From Hungatella sp. UBA4396 (GTDB lineage: Bacteria; Bacillota; Clostridia; Lachnospirales; Lachnospiraceae), in NCBI GenBank assembly GCA_002389905.1, contig DGRE01000067.1, positions 1 to 62,176 on the forward strand: a stretch of 62,176 bases of DNA, in the 5' to 3' direction. Below, in pieces: positions 27,195 through 35,064 of the stretch. Position numbers and translations under genes: made by a program. The notes below the pieces were generated by a model. It saw only the letters and a program-made list of their open reading frames with translations. It was not told the DNA's origin and did no database searches. The stretch's first letter is position 1, and each line of letters opens with the position of its first letter.

Positions 27195-28904
27195 TTAAAA
27201 CCTCAAGCTGCGGCACCGGTTAAAGGCCGCAAAAATCTCCTGCCTTCTGGGAAGAGCGAGATTGACAGGAAGTCCTTCCCCCTTTCCCAGGGAAATGAGC
27301 CCATGGCTGCAAACCTGCTTTTCCAGTTCATCTACGATCTGAACCAAGGTTCTCTTCCTGTCTATTAAATGCTCTGCACCATATTTTAGAAAATATCCCA
27401 GGGCCGTGATCTGCTCAGGCTCTGCAAGCTGTTCCACAAAGCGCAGATCTACCACCTCCCGGTCAATCTGAAGGCTGTCCTGCCCCAGAACCTTCATTTT
27501 AGAACGTCCGTCCTTTCCTCCCGTAGAAAGTCCGGCAGGAATCCGGCAGAACCTCACCTCAGGCAGAGGCAGGGAGGAAACCTCATCTCCATAGTCCCTG
27601 GCCGCTCTTTTAGCCTGTTCCGTAATGTCTTTAGGCACATAGGAGTCCATCTGAATAATATAATCCGCCACATGAAAATAAGCTCCTGAACTTCCTGCAA
27701 CCAGAATGGTAGAAATCCCCTGCTGCTCATAAAGCCCTCTTACTCTCTCAATAAAAGGAGTGATGGGCTCCTTTTCCCGGCTTACCACCTGCTGCATCAG
27801 CCTGTCCCTCACCATGAAATTGGTGGCACTGGTATCCTCATCAAGCAAAAATACCTTGGCTCCGCTTTCCATAGCCTCCACCGTACCGGCAGCCTGGGAG
27901 GTGCTTCCGCTGGCATCCTGGGTACAGAAACGGACCGTATCCCGTTTATCAGGAAGATCCTTGATAAAAAGGGAAATATCCACCTCTTGAATGCTTCTCC
28001 CATCTTCTGCTCTCAGCTTGACAGCCGAAGCATCGGTGATTACAAGTTCTCTTCCATCTCCCTGAATATGATTATAAACACCCCATTCCAAGGCCTCTAA
28101 AAGCGTGGTTTTTCCATGGTATCCGCCTCCCACAATCAGGGTGACACCCTTTGGAATGCCCATTCCTTTTATTCTTCCCCTGTTGGGAAGGTCCATCTCC
28201 ACCTCCATGGAAGCCGGAGACTGGAATGGCACGGCCTTTTCCAACGGTCTTTTGGAAACACCTGATTTTCTGGGAAGAACAGAGCCATTTGCGACAAAGG
28301 CTGCCAAATCCCTGGCAGCAATCTGCCTTCTGATTTCTTCCTGATCCTCAGAAAGCTTTCCAACCTCTTCAATTCTCTGCTTTTCTGCTGACGGATATCT
28401 TCCGTAAAAACAGGTTTCTGCTGCACAGGAGGGGAGAAAATCAAAAAGAATCTTAATCAGCTCCCCGGAGTTAATAGTCCTTCCGTTAGCTGGAAATCCA
28501 ACCTCCAGCCGGATTACCAGCCCTCCGTCTTTTTCCCTGACAGAGCAAGCCGTCCTCTCTAAAATCTCCTGTCCGGGGCTGCTTACAGAAAGGAGCCCGC
28601 TTTTTCCGGAGCCCTTTGCCTTAAAATTAAACTGCTCCGTCCTTTTTCCAAACCGTCTCAGCAGATGGTCTTCCAATGCAATCCTCTTGTGGTATTGGTC
28701 ATAGGAGGACAAGGGAAAACCTGCCTTTTTCCCCTCCACATGAAGGCTGATTCTGGAAGGAGAGGCAAATGGATCTCCCTGCACATGGTCAATGGAAAGG
28801 ATATAATCGGGAAAACGGTATTCTCCCTTGGCCCCTTTGTAAGCCGGATACCCCTTCCTGTCTATGGAGCGGAGAAATTGTCTTAAATCTTCAGCCGTCT
28901 TCAC
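27195..28904 (-). CDS. ABC-class ATPase of unknown function
   Basis: The 569-residue soluble protein has a central P-loop GGGYHGKTTLLEALE and Walker B VFLLDEDTSATNFMV, without membrane segments. It matches the predicted ABC-class ATPase group (COG3044 type) often found in Clostridia. Its role is unknown. It lies between queA and rex. Confidence 0.8.
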   Translation of the reverse strand: MKTAEDLRQFLRSIDRKGYPAYKGAKGEYRFPDYILSIDHVQGDPFASPSRISLHVEGKKAGFPLSSYDQYHKRIALEDHLLRRFGKRTEQFNFKAKGSGKSGLLSVSSPGQEILERTACSVREKDGGLVIRLEVGFPANGRTINSGELIKILFDFLPSCAAETCFYGRYPSAEKQRIEEVGKLSEDQEEIRRQIAARDLAAFVANGSVLPRKSGVSKRPLEKAVPFQSPASMEVEMDLPNRGRIKGMGIPKGVTLIVGGGYHGKTTLLEALEWGVYNHIQGDGRELVITDASAVKLRAEDGRSIQEVDISLFIKDLPDKRDTVRFCTQDASGSTSQAAGTVEAMESGAKVFLLDEDTSATNFMVRDRLMQQVVSREKEPITPFIERVRGLYEQQGISTILVAGSSGAYFHVADYIIQMDSYVPKDITEQAKRAARDYGDEVSSLPLPEVRFCRIPAGLSTGGKDGRSKMKVLGQDSLQIDREVVDLRFVEQLAEPEQITALGYFLKYGAEHLIDRKRTLVQIVDELEKQVCSHGLISLGKGEGLPVNLALPRRQEIFAAFNRCRSLRF

Positions 28905-28909
28905 ACGTT

Positions 28910-29974
28910 CTACCCCCTTTTCCCTTCTTCCTTTCCCGTTTCATTCAGATCGGTAATAAGCATAGCATCTCCAAAGCTGAAAAAGCGGTATCTCTCCTTC
29001 ACAGCCTCATCATAAGCATGAAGAACGGCCTCCCGTCCTGCCAGGGCTGAAACCAGCATTACCAGGGTGGATTCCGGCAAATGGAAGTTGGTGATCAGGC
29101 TGTCCAAAACCTTAAAACGGTATCCCGGGTAAATGAATATCTCCGTCCATCCGGTTCCCGCCTTTAAGATGCCGTCTTCTGTGGAGGCAGACTCCACGGT
29201 CCGGCAGCTTGTGGTTCCCACGCAGATGATCCTTCCGCCCTGCTTTTTGGCGTCATTGACCTTCCTGGCCTCTTCCTCTTCCACCACATAAAACTCTGAA
29301 TGCATATGGTGTTTCTCAATATCATCCACCTTTACCGGGCGGAAGGTTCCAAGCCCCACATGAAGGGTCACCCGGGCAATGGAGACTCCCATTCCCTCAA
29401 TCTCCTCCAAAAGCTCCTTTGTAAAATGCAGTCCTGCAGTGGGAGCCGCCGCAGAGCCCTCATGCTTTGCGTATACGGTCTGATAGCGGTTTTTATCCTG
29501 AAGCTGGTGGGTGATGTAGGGAGGCAGGGGCATCTGTCCCAAGCGGTCCAGAATCTCTTCAAATATTCCTTCGTAAGAAAACTGAATCAGACGGTTCCCT
29601 TCCTCTGCAATCTCTATTACGGTGCCTTTTAAAAGCCCGTCCCCAAAGGAAATTACGGTTCCCACTTTTGCCTTTTTCCCAGGCTTTACAAGGGTTTCCC
29701 AAATATCGTTTTCTCTTCTCTTTAACAGAAGTATTTCAATCTTTGCCTCTGTTCCTTCTTTAACGCCAAACAGCCGGGCCGGGATTACTTTCGTATCATT
29801 AATAACCAGACAGTCCCCTTTCTTTAAATAAGAAAGAACATCTCTGAAATGCTTATGCTCCAGCTCTCCGGTATTCTTATCCAATACCAGAAGCCTGGAA
29901 GAAGAACGGTCCTCCAAAGGATCCTGGGCAATCAGCTCCTGGGGTAAATCAAAATAAAAGTCTCTAACATTCAT
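28910..29974 (-). CDS. queA: S-adenosylmethionine:tRNA ribosyltransferase-isomerase
   Basis: QueA makes epoxyqueuosine in tRNA. The protein starts VRDFYFDLPQELIAQ, contains GLHFTKELLEEI and GTFRPVKVDDIEKHHMHSE, and ends near FLISFGDAMLI-like sequence, as usual. With the ATG at 29974, which has AAAGGAGAG about eleven bases upstream, it is 354 residues. Confidence 0.95.
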   Translation of the reverse strand: MNVRDFYFDLPQELIAQDPLEDRSSSRLLVLDKNTGELEHKHFRDVLSYLKKGDCLVINDTKVIPARLFGVKEGTEAKIEILLLKRRENDIWETLVKPGKKAKVGTVISFGDGLLKGTVIEIAEEGNRLIQFSYEGIFEEILDRLGQMPLPPYITHQLQDKNRYQTVYAKHEGSAAAPTAGLHFTKELLEEIEGMGVSIARVTLHVGLGTFRPVKVDDIEKHHMHSEFYVVEEEEARKVNDAKKQGGRIICVGTTSCRTVESASTEDGILKAGTGWTEIFIYPGYRFKVLDSLITNFHLPESTLVMLVSALAGREAVLHAYDEAVKERYRFFSFGDAMLITDLNETGKEEGKRG

Positions 29975-30038
29975 AAAGCAATTCTCTCCTTTGCCAAAAA
30001 TGCTCCTCTGCACGGTGCCACGCAGAGAAGCATGTGTT

Positions 30039-30863
30039 TTACATATTGTCCGGCTGACTGCCTGACCCTGTTTCTTCTGTCTCGTTTGTTTCTTCTATCT
30101 CGTCTGTTCCTTCGATTTCATCTGTTTCTTCTGTTTCCTCAATTTCATCTGTGAGGGTATGATAAACAGCCAGAAGATTTTCATCCGATTTTAAGGCCTC
30201 TTCAAGGCTTTCATTTACCTCTTTTGCCATGATCTGAACAGACTCAGACTGGTTTGCTTCTTCCATATACTTAGACTGGGCCTGGTTCACATCTCCCACC
30301 AGATAATAAGTTCCATCCTCAGCGGTTTTTGCATAGCACAAAATCAAACTGGGCGCCAGGGTATCTGCCTGACGGAACATGATATCAAATTTTGCATAGA
30401 CCAGATAATCCCCCTCTTCTGGTCCGGGAACCGTATAACAGATCAGGTTCTCAAAACCCCGGTAGAATTTCACTTCCTCTTCCATTCTGGCAATCTGATC
30501 ACGGATCTGTTCCTGGGAATAGGTCCCTCCGTACACCTCATTTAAAAGCTCCGGATCACAGGTTTTTCTGGCCTTAAAATAAGCCTCCATTAAATCATGA
30601 ATCTCCGGTATAGCCTCCTCCTGCAGGGTAAAATCCACTGTTGCAGGCTCTTGGGCAGTGCCTTCCCCGTCTTCATTTCCCGGCGGCTGTGCCTCAGACC
30701 CTGTACCCACGTTCCCCACCGTTCCCTGTTCCGGCCCGGATTGATCCAACACAACTATGACAGCGATCAATAAAACCGCTGCCAATGGAATGGCCAGAAA
30801 TTTCAGAAAACGCCTGTTTTCTGCTGTCAATTTTTTATTCCATTTTTCCAATAAGTCCTTCAT
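30039..30863 (-). CDS. Membrane-anchored extracytoplasmic protein, unknown
   Basis: A short cytoplasmic start is followed by one membrane helix (AIPLAAVLLIAVIVVL), a linker and a globular domain with a cystatin/NTF2-like look (TVDFTLQEEAIPEIHDLMEAY onwards). The C terminus is a run of E, T and I repeats (EETDEIEGTDEIEET) encoded by repeated DNA at about 30,075-30,150. Start at 30863 has GGGAGG upstream. Function is not known. Confidence 0.7.
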   Translation of the reverse strand: MKDLLEKWNKKLTAENRRFLKFLAIPLAAVLLIAVIVVLDQSGPEQGTVGNVGTGSEAQPPGNEDGEGTAQEPATVDFTLQEEAIPEIHDLMEAYFKARKTCDPELLNEVYGGTYSQEQIRDQIARMEEEVKFYRGFENLICYTVPGPEEGDYLVYAKFDIMFRQADTLAPSLILCYAKTAEDGTYYLVGDVNQAQSKYMEEANQSESVQIMAKEVNESLEEALKSDENLLAVYHTLTDEIEETEETDEIEGTDEIEETNETEETGSGSQPDNM

Positions 30864-30937
30864 ACAGGCTTTACCTCCCGGGACATCAATCTTCATACAT
30901 TCTAGCAAAAAAACAAACAAAAATCAACAAATAACTC

Positions 30938-30966
30938 TTGCGCTTTAAAACAATCTATAGTAGAAT
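30938..30966 (+). promoter_or_regulatory. Promoter of tRNA-Arg
   Basis: TTGCGC and TAGAAT are separated by 17 bases and end ten bases before the tRNA. Confidence 0.7.
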
Positions 30967-30975
30967 GTAAAAGAT

Positions 30976-31047
30976 GCATCTGTAGCTCAGTGGATAGAGC
31001 AGTGGCCTCCGGAGCTGCGTGCGTAGGTTCGATTCCTATCAGATGCA
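30976..31047 (+). tRNA. tRNA-Arg (anticodon CCG)
   Basis: The cloverleaf folds: acceptor GCATCTG with CAGATGC, D arm GCTC/GAGC, anticodon loop CTCCGGA giving CCG, and T arm GTAGG/CCTAT with TTCGATT. The CCA end is not encoded. The 3' end is the likely insertion site of the element that follows. Confidence 0.93.
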
Positions 31048-31140
31048 TTCTTTTTTTACCTTTTTTCAAGTCTTAAAAAGCCCTATTTATAAGGGATTTC
31101 CTGTATCTATCAGCTTTTTTCGATCTGCACAATTCCTAAC

Positions 31141-31225
31141 TTTTACTGATTTCTACTGGTTTTTACTGATTTTTACTGAAAGATAATGGGTCGATAATGG
31201 GTTGTATAATGGGCACGATAATGGG
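31141..31225. repeat. Two sets of four short direct repeats at the element end (integrase arm sites)
   Basis: Four copies resembling TTTTACTGAT lie at 31141-31180, and four copies of GATAATGGG-like sequence start at 31182, 31193, 31205 and 31217, so 11-12 bases apart, about one DNA turn. They lie between the tRNA end and the integrase stop codon, the usual place for arm-type binding sites. The remaining sequence at 31048-31140 is AT-rich with a weak hairpin at about 31075-31100 that may end the integrase transcript. Confidence 0.6.
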
Positions 31226-31240
31226 TAAAAATCATTCCCT

Positions 31241-32425
31241 TCAAACCTTGCAAATACCAGACATTACATCTGTTATTTGATCATTTAAAACATGGATATA
31301 TGTACTGTATGTTGTGTTAATATCAGCATGTCCCAATAGTTTGCTTACAACACTAATTTCTATTCCACTTTTTAACAGTCTGGAAGCAAATGTATGTCTG
31401 AGCGCATGAATTGTATAATCCTCTGCCCCTACAACTCCAAGAACACTTTTAAATGTTCTTAATATATTTCTTTCAGACACATATCCACCATCTGCTGTAC
31501 TCGCCACATAATTTGTCTGTATCTTTTTACGCTTATTATAATCCTGTATCTGTTTTAAAAGAGAAATCGCCATATCATTTAACGGAATAATTCGATTACC
31601 TGAATCGGTCTTTGTAATATCACTAAAGGTCTTTTTATTCTTTCCAATTACCTCACCTTTTTCATCACGTTCCTTTGCTTTGGTTAAAGTTTTATTAACT
31701 CTTAGAGTTTTATTCTCTAAGTCAATATCACTCCATTCCAAAGCTAATGCTTCACCGATTCGCATTCCAGTGTTTAATATCAGTAACAGGACAGGCATAT
31801 GTTTAAAGAACTGATTATTACTCTCCTGTAATGTATTATTGAATCCATACATCTTCTCAGTTATTTTTTCTGGTAGAATCTCAGTCTTTTTTGTCTTTAC
31901 CTTCATATTTCGCTCAATAGGCAACTGAACACCCGGACACGGATTAAAGGTAATCTTTTGAGAATTATAAGCATACTGGAATACCCCTTTGACAAATTCA
32001 TAATGTTTTTTCACTGTTGAATAAGCCTTATTAGCCGATAGATCATTTATCATGGCTTGAATATCCTCTGTCGAAACATTCCCTAACTGAACACATCCTA
32101 TGTATGAGCAAACAGTATTATATGTCTGTTCCAAGCGGTCATATGATACAGGCTTCAATATTGGATATTTCACTGTTCTCATCCAAAATTCTGCATAATC
32201 CCTGAAAGATGTGGATTCCACTTTTACAGTAAATTTAGTTCTGTCCTCATTATATTCCTTAATCTTTCGTTTAAGTTCTCGTTCAGTTTTGGCAGTAAAA
32301 GATTTGTATAACGCTTTTCCATCTGGCCTTTTACCTGCCACGTACCGATATTCATATCGTCCGTCCTTTCTTAATCTTGTTGAACCCTCGCCTTTATCTC
32401 TTCTTTTTGTTGTCATGTCACTCAT
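31241..32425 (-). CDS. int: Tyrosine-type site-specific integrase
   Basis: The 394-residue protein has an N-terminal arm-binding domain (about 10-65), a core-binding domain (about 75-155) and a catalytic domain. The catalytic set is visible: R222 in NTGMRIGEA, K272, H340 and R343 in TIHALRHTF, H366 in LLGHAD and Y376 in STYIH. This is the Int family of Tn916-like elements and Gram-positive phages. Next to a tRNA 3' end, it marks this as the integration end. Confidence 0.95.
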   Translation of the reverse strand: MSDMTTKRRDKGEGSTRLRKDGRYEYRYVAGKRPDGKALYKSFTAKTERELKRKIKEYNEDRTKFTVKVESTSFRDYAEFWMRTVKYPILKPVSYDRLEQTYNTVCSYIGCVQLGNVSTEDIQAMINDLSANKAYSTVKKHYEFVKGVFQYAYNSQKITFNPCPGVQLPIERNMKVKTKKTEILPEKITEKMYGFNNTLQESNNQFFKHMPVLLLILNTGMRIGEALALEWSDIDLENKTLRVNKTLTKAKERDEKGEVIGKNKKTFSDITKTDSGNRIIPLNDMAISLLKQIQDYNKRKKIQTNYVASTADGGYVSERNILRTFKSVLGVVGAEDYTIHALRHTFASRLLKSGIEISVVSKLLGHADINTTYSTYIHVLNDQITDVMSGICKV

Positions 32426-32498
32426 TATATCTTATCCTTTCCAAAATAATAGAGCGTAGGCAACCAATTTGACCATGCTCCTATTTTATCAAATATGG

Positions 32499-32684
32499 TT
32501 ATATATTAATAGCCTTTCCAGCATTTTTCTTAAACCAGCCGTCTAGCTCTTCTTTTGTAATTAGATACTCCTTATTAACTCGCACGGTTGGTAAAATTCC
32601 TTTGTCTAAAAACCTTTTCATCTTATCTCGTCCAAAGCCAAATATCTCCTGTAAATCTGCTTTGTTGTAATACGTCTTTTCTAT
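32499..32684 (-). CDS. Small HTH protein, excisionase-like, apparent ATA start
   Basis: The protein contains a MerR/excisionase-type winged helix (NKADLQEIFGFGRDKMKRF followed by a wing PTVRVNKEYLIT). Next to int it is probably a directionality factor. No ATG, GTG or TTG follows the upstream terminator in this frame. AGGTAGGAG is placed seven bases ahead of an ATA at 32684, which gives 61 residues. An ATG further up lies inside the terminator hairpin and is unlikely. Confidence 0.65.
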   Translation of the reverse strand: MEKTYYNKADLQEIFGFGRDKMKRFLDKGILPTVRVNKEYLITKEELDGWFKKNAGKAINI

Positions 32685-32723
32685 AGCTAATCTCCTACCT
32701 TTCTTTTTTATATTTTTGCATAC

Positions 32724-32757
32724 AAAAAGAGCCAGTCTACTTGACATAGTTGGCTCT
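32724..32757 (-). terminator. Terminator after the type III toxin gene
   Basis: On the minus strand AGAGCCA pairs with TGGCTCT, followed by TTTTT, 25-55 bases past the toxin stop. Confidence 0.8.
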
Positions 32758-32781
32758 AAAATTTGTATCGTATATAATATA

Positions 32782-33315
32782 TTAAATATCTTCACAAATA
32801 TTCGTAACAGCCGCTTCTTGTGTGGCCTGTAATTCCTGATTAAGAAAATTTTTAATATCAGTTATGTGCTGTCTAAAAGAATTGGGATTACTATTTTCCC
32901 ATGCTAATATACGTTTAACTTTTCTTTGCAATTCTGAGAGTAGTTCTTTATTTTTTATAATATAGATTTTTTTAGAATAAACACCCAAATATTCTCTTTC
33001 TATGTATTTATCAGTTATGGGAACAATATCAGACACAAAAAATATTGATGTTACCACGTCGACTCTTCCTAAGTGATAATAACATGATCTTATATCGTTT
33101 TCGTTGTATTTTAAATATTTTTCAATTCTATTCTTACCGTTTTCATCTCTATGATTCCAATTTCCTACGGGTATAGCCCAACATATATCATCGTTTTCTG
33201 ATAATTTCATTAAACACACAATTGGCCTATCTTTTGAATCGGCCCATTTACCCCCCAAGCTTCTTACAACATTATAAAAACTATTTTTACCAAAATAGAC
33301 CGCATTTTCTTGCAT
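32782..33315 (-). CDS. Type III toxin-antitoxin endoribonuclease candidate (ToxN/CptN/TenpN-like)
   Basis: This is a 177-residue protein starting at the ATG at 33315, with AGGAG six bases upstream. A longer reading to 33489 would translate through a terminator and an RNA repeat array, so I reject it. The compact basic protein (for example AIPVGNWNHR and the C-terminal helical HITDIKNFLNQEL) has the size of the known toxins. The main evidence is the architecture: promoter, tandem hairpin repeats, terminator, toxin. The exact family cannot be assigned by eye. Confidence 0.65.
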   Translation of the reverse strand: MQENAVYFGKNSFYNVVRSLGGKWADSKDRPIVCLMKLSENDDICWAIPVGNWNHRDENGKNRIEKYLKYNENDIRSCYYHLGRVDVVTSIFFVSDIVPITDKYIEREYLGVYSKKIYIIKNKELLSELQRKVKRILAWENSNPNSFRQHITDIKNFLNQELQATQEAAVTNICEDI

Positions 33316-33330
33316 ACTTTCTCCTAAGTA

Positions 33331-33361
33331 AAAAGCCCCATTATTTACATAACAGGGCTTA
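33331..33361 (-). terminator. Terminator between antitoxin RNA and toxin
   Basis: On the minus strand AAGCCC and GGGCTT enclose a short loop and are followed by TTTT, 16 bases before the toxin start. Type III loci use such a terminator to make much more antitoxin RNA than toxin mRNA. Confidence 0.75.
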
Positions 33362-33500
33362 ACAATGTTTGTTTCCCTACATTGTGAAAGGTATTTGTCT
33401 CTAGCAATGTTTCTTTGCTGCACATCGCGAAGCATATTTGTCTCAAAAGACAATGTTTGTTTCCCTACATTGTGAAAGGTAGAAATCACTTAGATCTCTT
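33331..33500 (-). ncRNA. Type III antitoxin RNA candidate with three hairpin repeats
   Basis: Repeat 1 is 33480-33436 (45 bases), repeat 2 is 33435-33393 (43 bases, diverged) and repeat 3 is 33392-33361. Repeats 1 and 3 are identical over 31 bases. Each holds a 7-base stem: ACAATGT with ACATTGT in 1 and 3, and GCGATGT with ACATTGC in repeat 2. The changes in repeat 2 keep pairing through a G-C and a G-U. Start near 33500 is set by the promoter and the end by the terminator. Confidence 0.7.
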
Positions 33501-33506
33501 AACTAT

Positions 33507-33534
33507 ATTATACACCAATAGGAGAAAAATGCAA
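33507..33534 (-). promoter_or_regulatory. Promoter of the type III locus
   Basis: Read on the minus strand, TTGCAT and a perfect TATAAT are spaced by 16 bases. The sequence around the -10 box (TTGGTGTATAAT) recurs at 34059-34070 ahead of the SOD-like gene. Confidence 0.75.
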
Positions 33535-33928
33535 GATATAATTTGGTATGATTTGATATAGTACGGTATAGTACGGTATAATCTGATATAGTTAATATCA
33601 TTAGAATAATCTAATAACGTTTATTTGATATAATTTTCCATTATTCTACAAGAACATAGGTTCCTTATGGCTGGAGAAGTATGATGGGGTAAGCAAAGGC
33701 AAAAGAGTGAAGCCTAAACCTCGGCCCATATTTATCATAACAAATACGATATGCCTAAGTAATCATTTTCTCTAAGCACATCTGTGTATTCAACGGCAGC
33801 TCAATCAGGAGATTATAGACCCAATCACACTACCAAAGCTTTCTGCCAGAGCAAGTCTTGTTAGTAACTCCTTTCATAATACTTAGCACTTACTAATCCC
33901 TTATTCCCTGCGGTTTTACAGTTTTATC

Positions 33929-33957
33929 TTTACGAAAACAGTTTCGTAAGCTATAAT
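33929..33957 (+). promoter_or_regulatory. Second possible promoter inside the ORF-free stretch
   Basis: TTTACG and TATAAT are 17 bases apart. An inverted repeat (TTTACGAAA with TTTCGTAAG) overlaps it and could be an operator. If used, it would make a 55-base RNA that is little more than the terminator hairpin. Confidence 0.4.
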
Positions 33958-33976
33958 TAAATTATCAACTCTTCTG

Positions 33977-34014
33977 AAGAGTGCCGGTTTCCCCTACAAC
34001 ATTCCGGCGCTCTT
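33977..34014 (+). terminator. Strong terminator with a TTTCCCCT loop
   Basis: Arms AAGAGTGCCGG and CCGGCGCTCTT pair over 11 bases with one G-U and are followed by a long T-rich tail. The loop contains TTTCCCCT, which could pair with Shine-Dalgarno sequences of the AGGGGA type. Confidence 0.8.
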
Positions 34015-34064
34015 TATTTTTGTTTTTGTAACCAAAAACACTTTATTTTTTTTTAAGATTGGTG

Positions 34065-34121
34065 TATAATACAGCTTGCTTTATCGAAAGCCCAAGTATT
34101 TATTTTCCCCTGCTTGGGCTT
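34065..34121 (+). promoter_or_regulatory. Leader of the SOD-like gene: promoter followed by a terminator-like hairpin
   Basis: A perfect TATAAT (34065-34070; poor -35 TTTATT 17 bases upstream) is followed by arms AAGCCCAAG (34088) and CTTGGGCTT (34113) and a T-rich tail. The loop again contains TTTTCCCCT. Transcription would meet this hairpin before reaching the gene at 34203, so it may act as an attenuator or yield a short RNA. Confidence 0.5.
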
Positions 34122-34202
34122 ATTTTGATTGTAAGATGAAGCAATGGCCTTAATCTATACATAAAAACAGAATATAATAATATATATATATATAAAGAAT
34201 AA

Positions 34203-34850
34203 ATGGTCGCAATATATATGAATGAGCATTATCCATTTAAAAATCCCCCATTACCGTACACGTATAATGCACTTGAACCTTATATTACTGAAGAAACATT
34301 ATATTTACATCACAATTTTATTCTGCAACAGGATGTTGATAACCTTAATGACATTTTGAGTACTCATCCTGAGTTGCAATCTCTATCCATCGAAGAACTA
34401 CTTACAAATCCAGAAGGTATTCCATTGGAGATAAGGCAGTCTGTCTTAGCATATGCTGGCTCAATATACAATCACATCGTATTTTTTAACGGGATGACCT
34501 CCCCAGCCACATTCTTCCGATCAACATTATTGTATCCGGCAATAATTAGAGACTTCGGTTCAATTGATAACTTCTTTGATGAATTAAAGAAAAAGACCAT
34601 GGCAATATTAGGTCCCGGCTTTACGTGGTTGGTTACAGATCAGAGCGGTAACTTACAAATTATTACAACAACTTGCAACACCTCTCCTATCTCAGATAAT
34701 TTATGCATCATTGCCGGACTAGATGTATGGGAACATTCATACTATTTACAGCATTTTTATAGCCGAGTCAAATATATCGAGGACTGGTTCCATGTTATGA
34801 ATTGGGAGGAAATGGAACAGCGCTATAAAAACTGTATTGATTCAATTTAA
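34203..34850 (+). CDS. Fe/Mn superoxide dismutase-like protein with altered second sphere
   Basis: The 215 residues match the Fe/Mn SOD fold: PPLPYTYNALEPYI at the start, metal ligands H36 (YLHHNF), H91 (IYNHIVFF), D174 and H178 (GLDVWEHSYY). By my alignment to E. coli SodA the second-sphere residues differ: His30 is Ile, Tyr34 is Asp, and Gln146 is Asn. Activity is therefore uncertain. It is the only plus-strand protein gene in the element, which fits a cargo gene with its own leader. An alternative ATG is at 34218; neither start has a strong binding site. Confidence 0.82.
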   Translation: MVAIYMNEHYPFKNPPLPYTYNALEPYITEETLYLHHNFILQQDVDNLNDILSTHPELQSLSIEELLTNPEGIPLEIRQSVLAYAGSIYNHIVFFNGMTSPATFFRSTLLYPAIIRDFGSIDNFFDELKKKTMAILGPGFTWLVTDQSGNLQIITTTCNTSPISDNLCIIAGLDVWEHSYYLQHFYSRVKYIEDWFHVMNWEEMEQRYKNCIDSI

Positions 34851-34994
34851 TTTGCTAATTATCAATTCTTAAAACGTAGATTTAATGTTTGATTACTATT
34901 TTTAGTTGATCTGGATTAATAAAAATAATCATTTGACTCAAGTGTCCTTTCTATCTCTATTTGATTAATCAAAAAATATTATAAGCTTAAAATT

Positions 34995-35049
34995 ATAGCC
35001 AGACTGTATCCGGTTAGTTTCTAAAGTGAACCGGATACAGTCTGGCTAT
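34995..35049. terminator. Long perfect hairpin between convergent genes
   Basis: Two perfect 21-base arms (34995-35015 and 35029-35049; ends ATAGCC and GGCTAT) enclose a 13-base loop between the convergent SOD-like and 124-residue genes. It probably ends both transcripts. The arms are unusually long and perfect for a terminator. The stretch at 34851-34994 shows nothing else. Confidence 0.7.
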
Positions 35050-35064
35050 GTTAATTTTTGTAGG

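Larger units (their letters stand above)
33641..34025 (+). ncRNA. Candidate structured non-coding RNA, about 385 bases
   Basis: No frame here is open for long. A TATAAT lies at 33629-33634 and a strong terminator at 33977-34014. Stems can be drawn at ATGGG 33684/CCCAT 33725 enclosing AGGC 33697/GCCT 33712, at GGCAG 33795/CTGCC 33843, at TTAGTAA 33861/TTACTAA 33890, and at 33928-33949. Large RNAs such as ROOL, GOLLD and raiA occur in phages and Clostridia, but I cannot match one. The flank at 33541-33640 is AT-rich with GGTATAGTAC repeats. Confidence 0.4.

Noticed and set aside
27195..27216. A longer rex start overlapping the ATPase gene
   Set aside because: The added residues do not match Rex, and the ATG at 27168 has a binding site and gives the usual length.
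33361..33480. Possible CRISPR array
   Set aside because: Only three units, one diverged, no spacer variation and a hairpin in each; the type III antitoxin reading fits better.
33316..33489. An N-terminal extension of the toxin gene giving 235 residues
   Set aside because: It would be translated from the antitoxin repeats and across a terminator, and the ATG at 33315 has a proper binding site.
33541..33600. GGTATAGTAC repeats as iterons
   Set aside because: Only two copies in AT-rich sequence next to a promoter, without a replication gene nearby.
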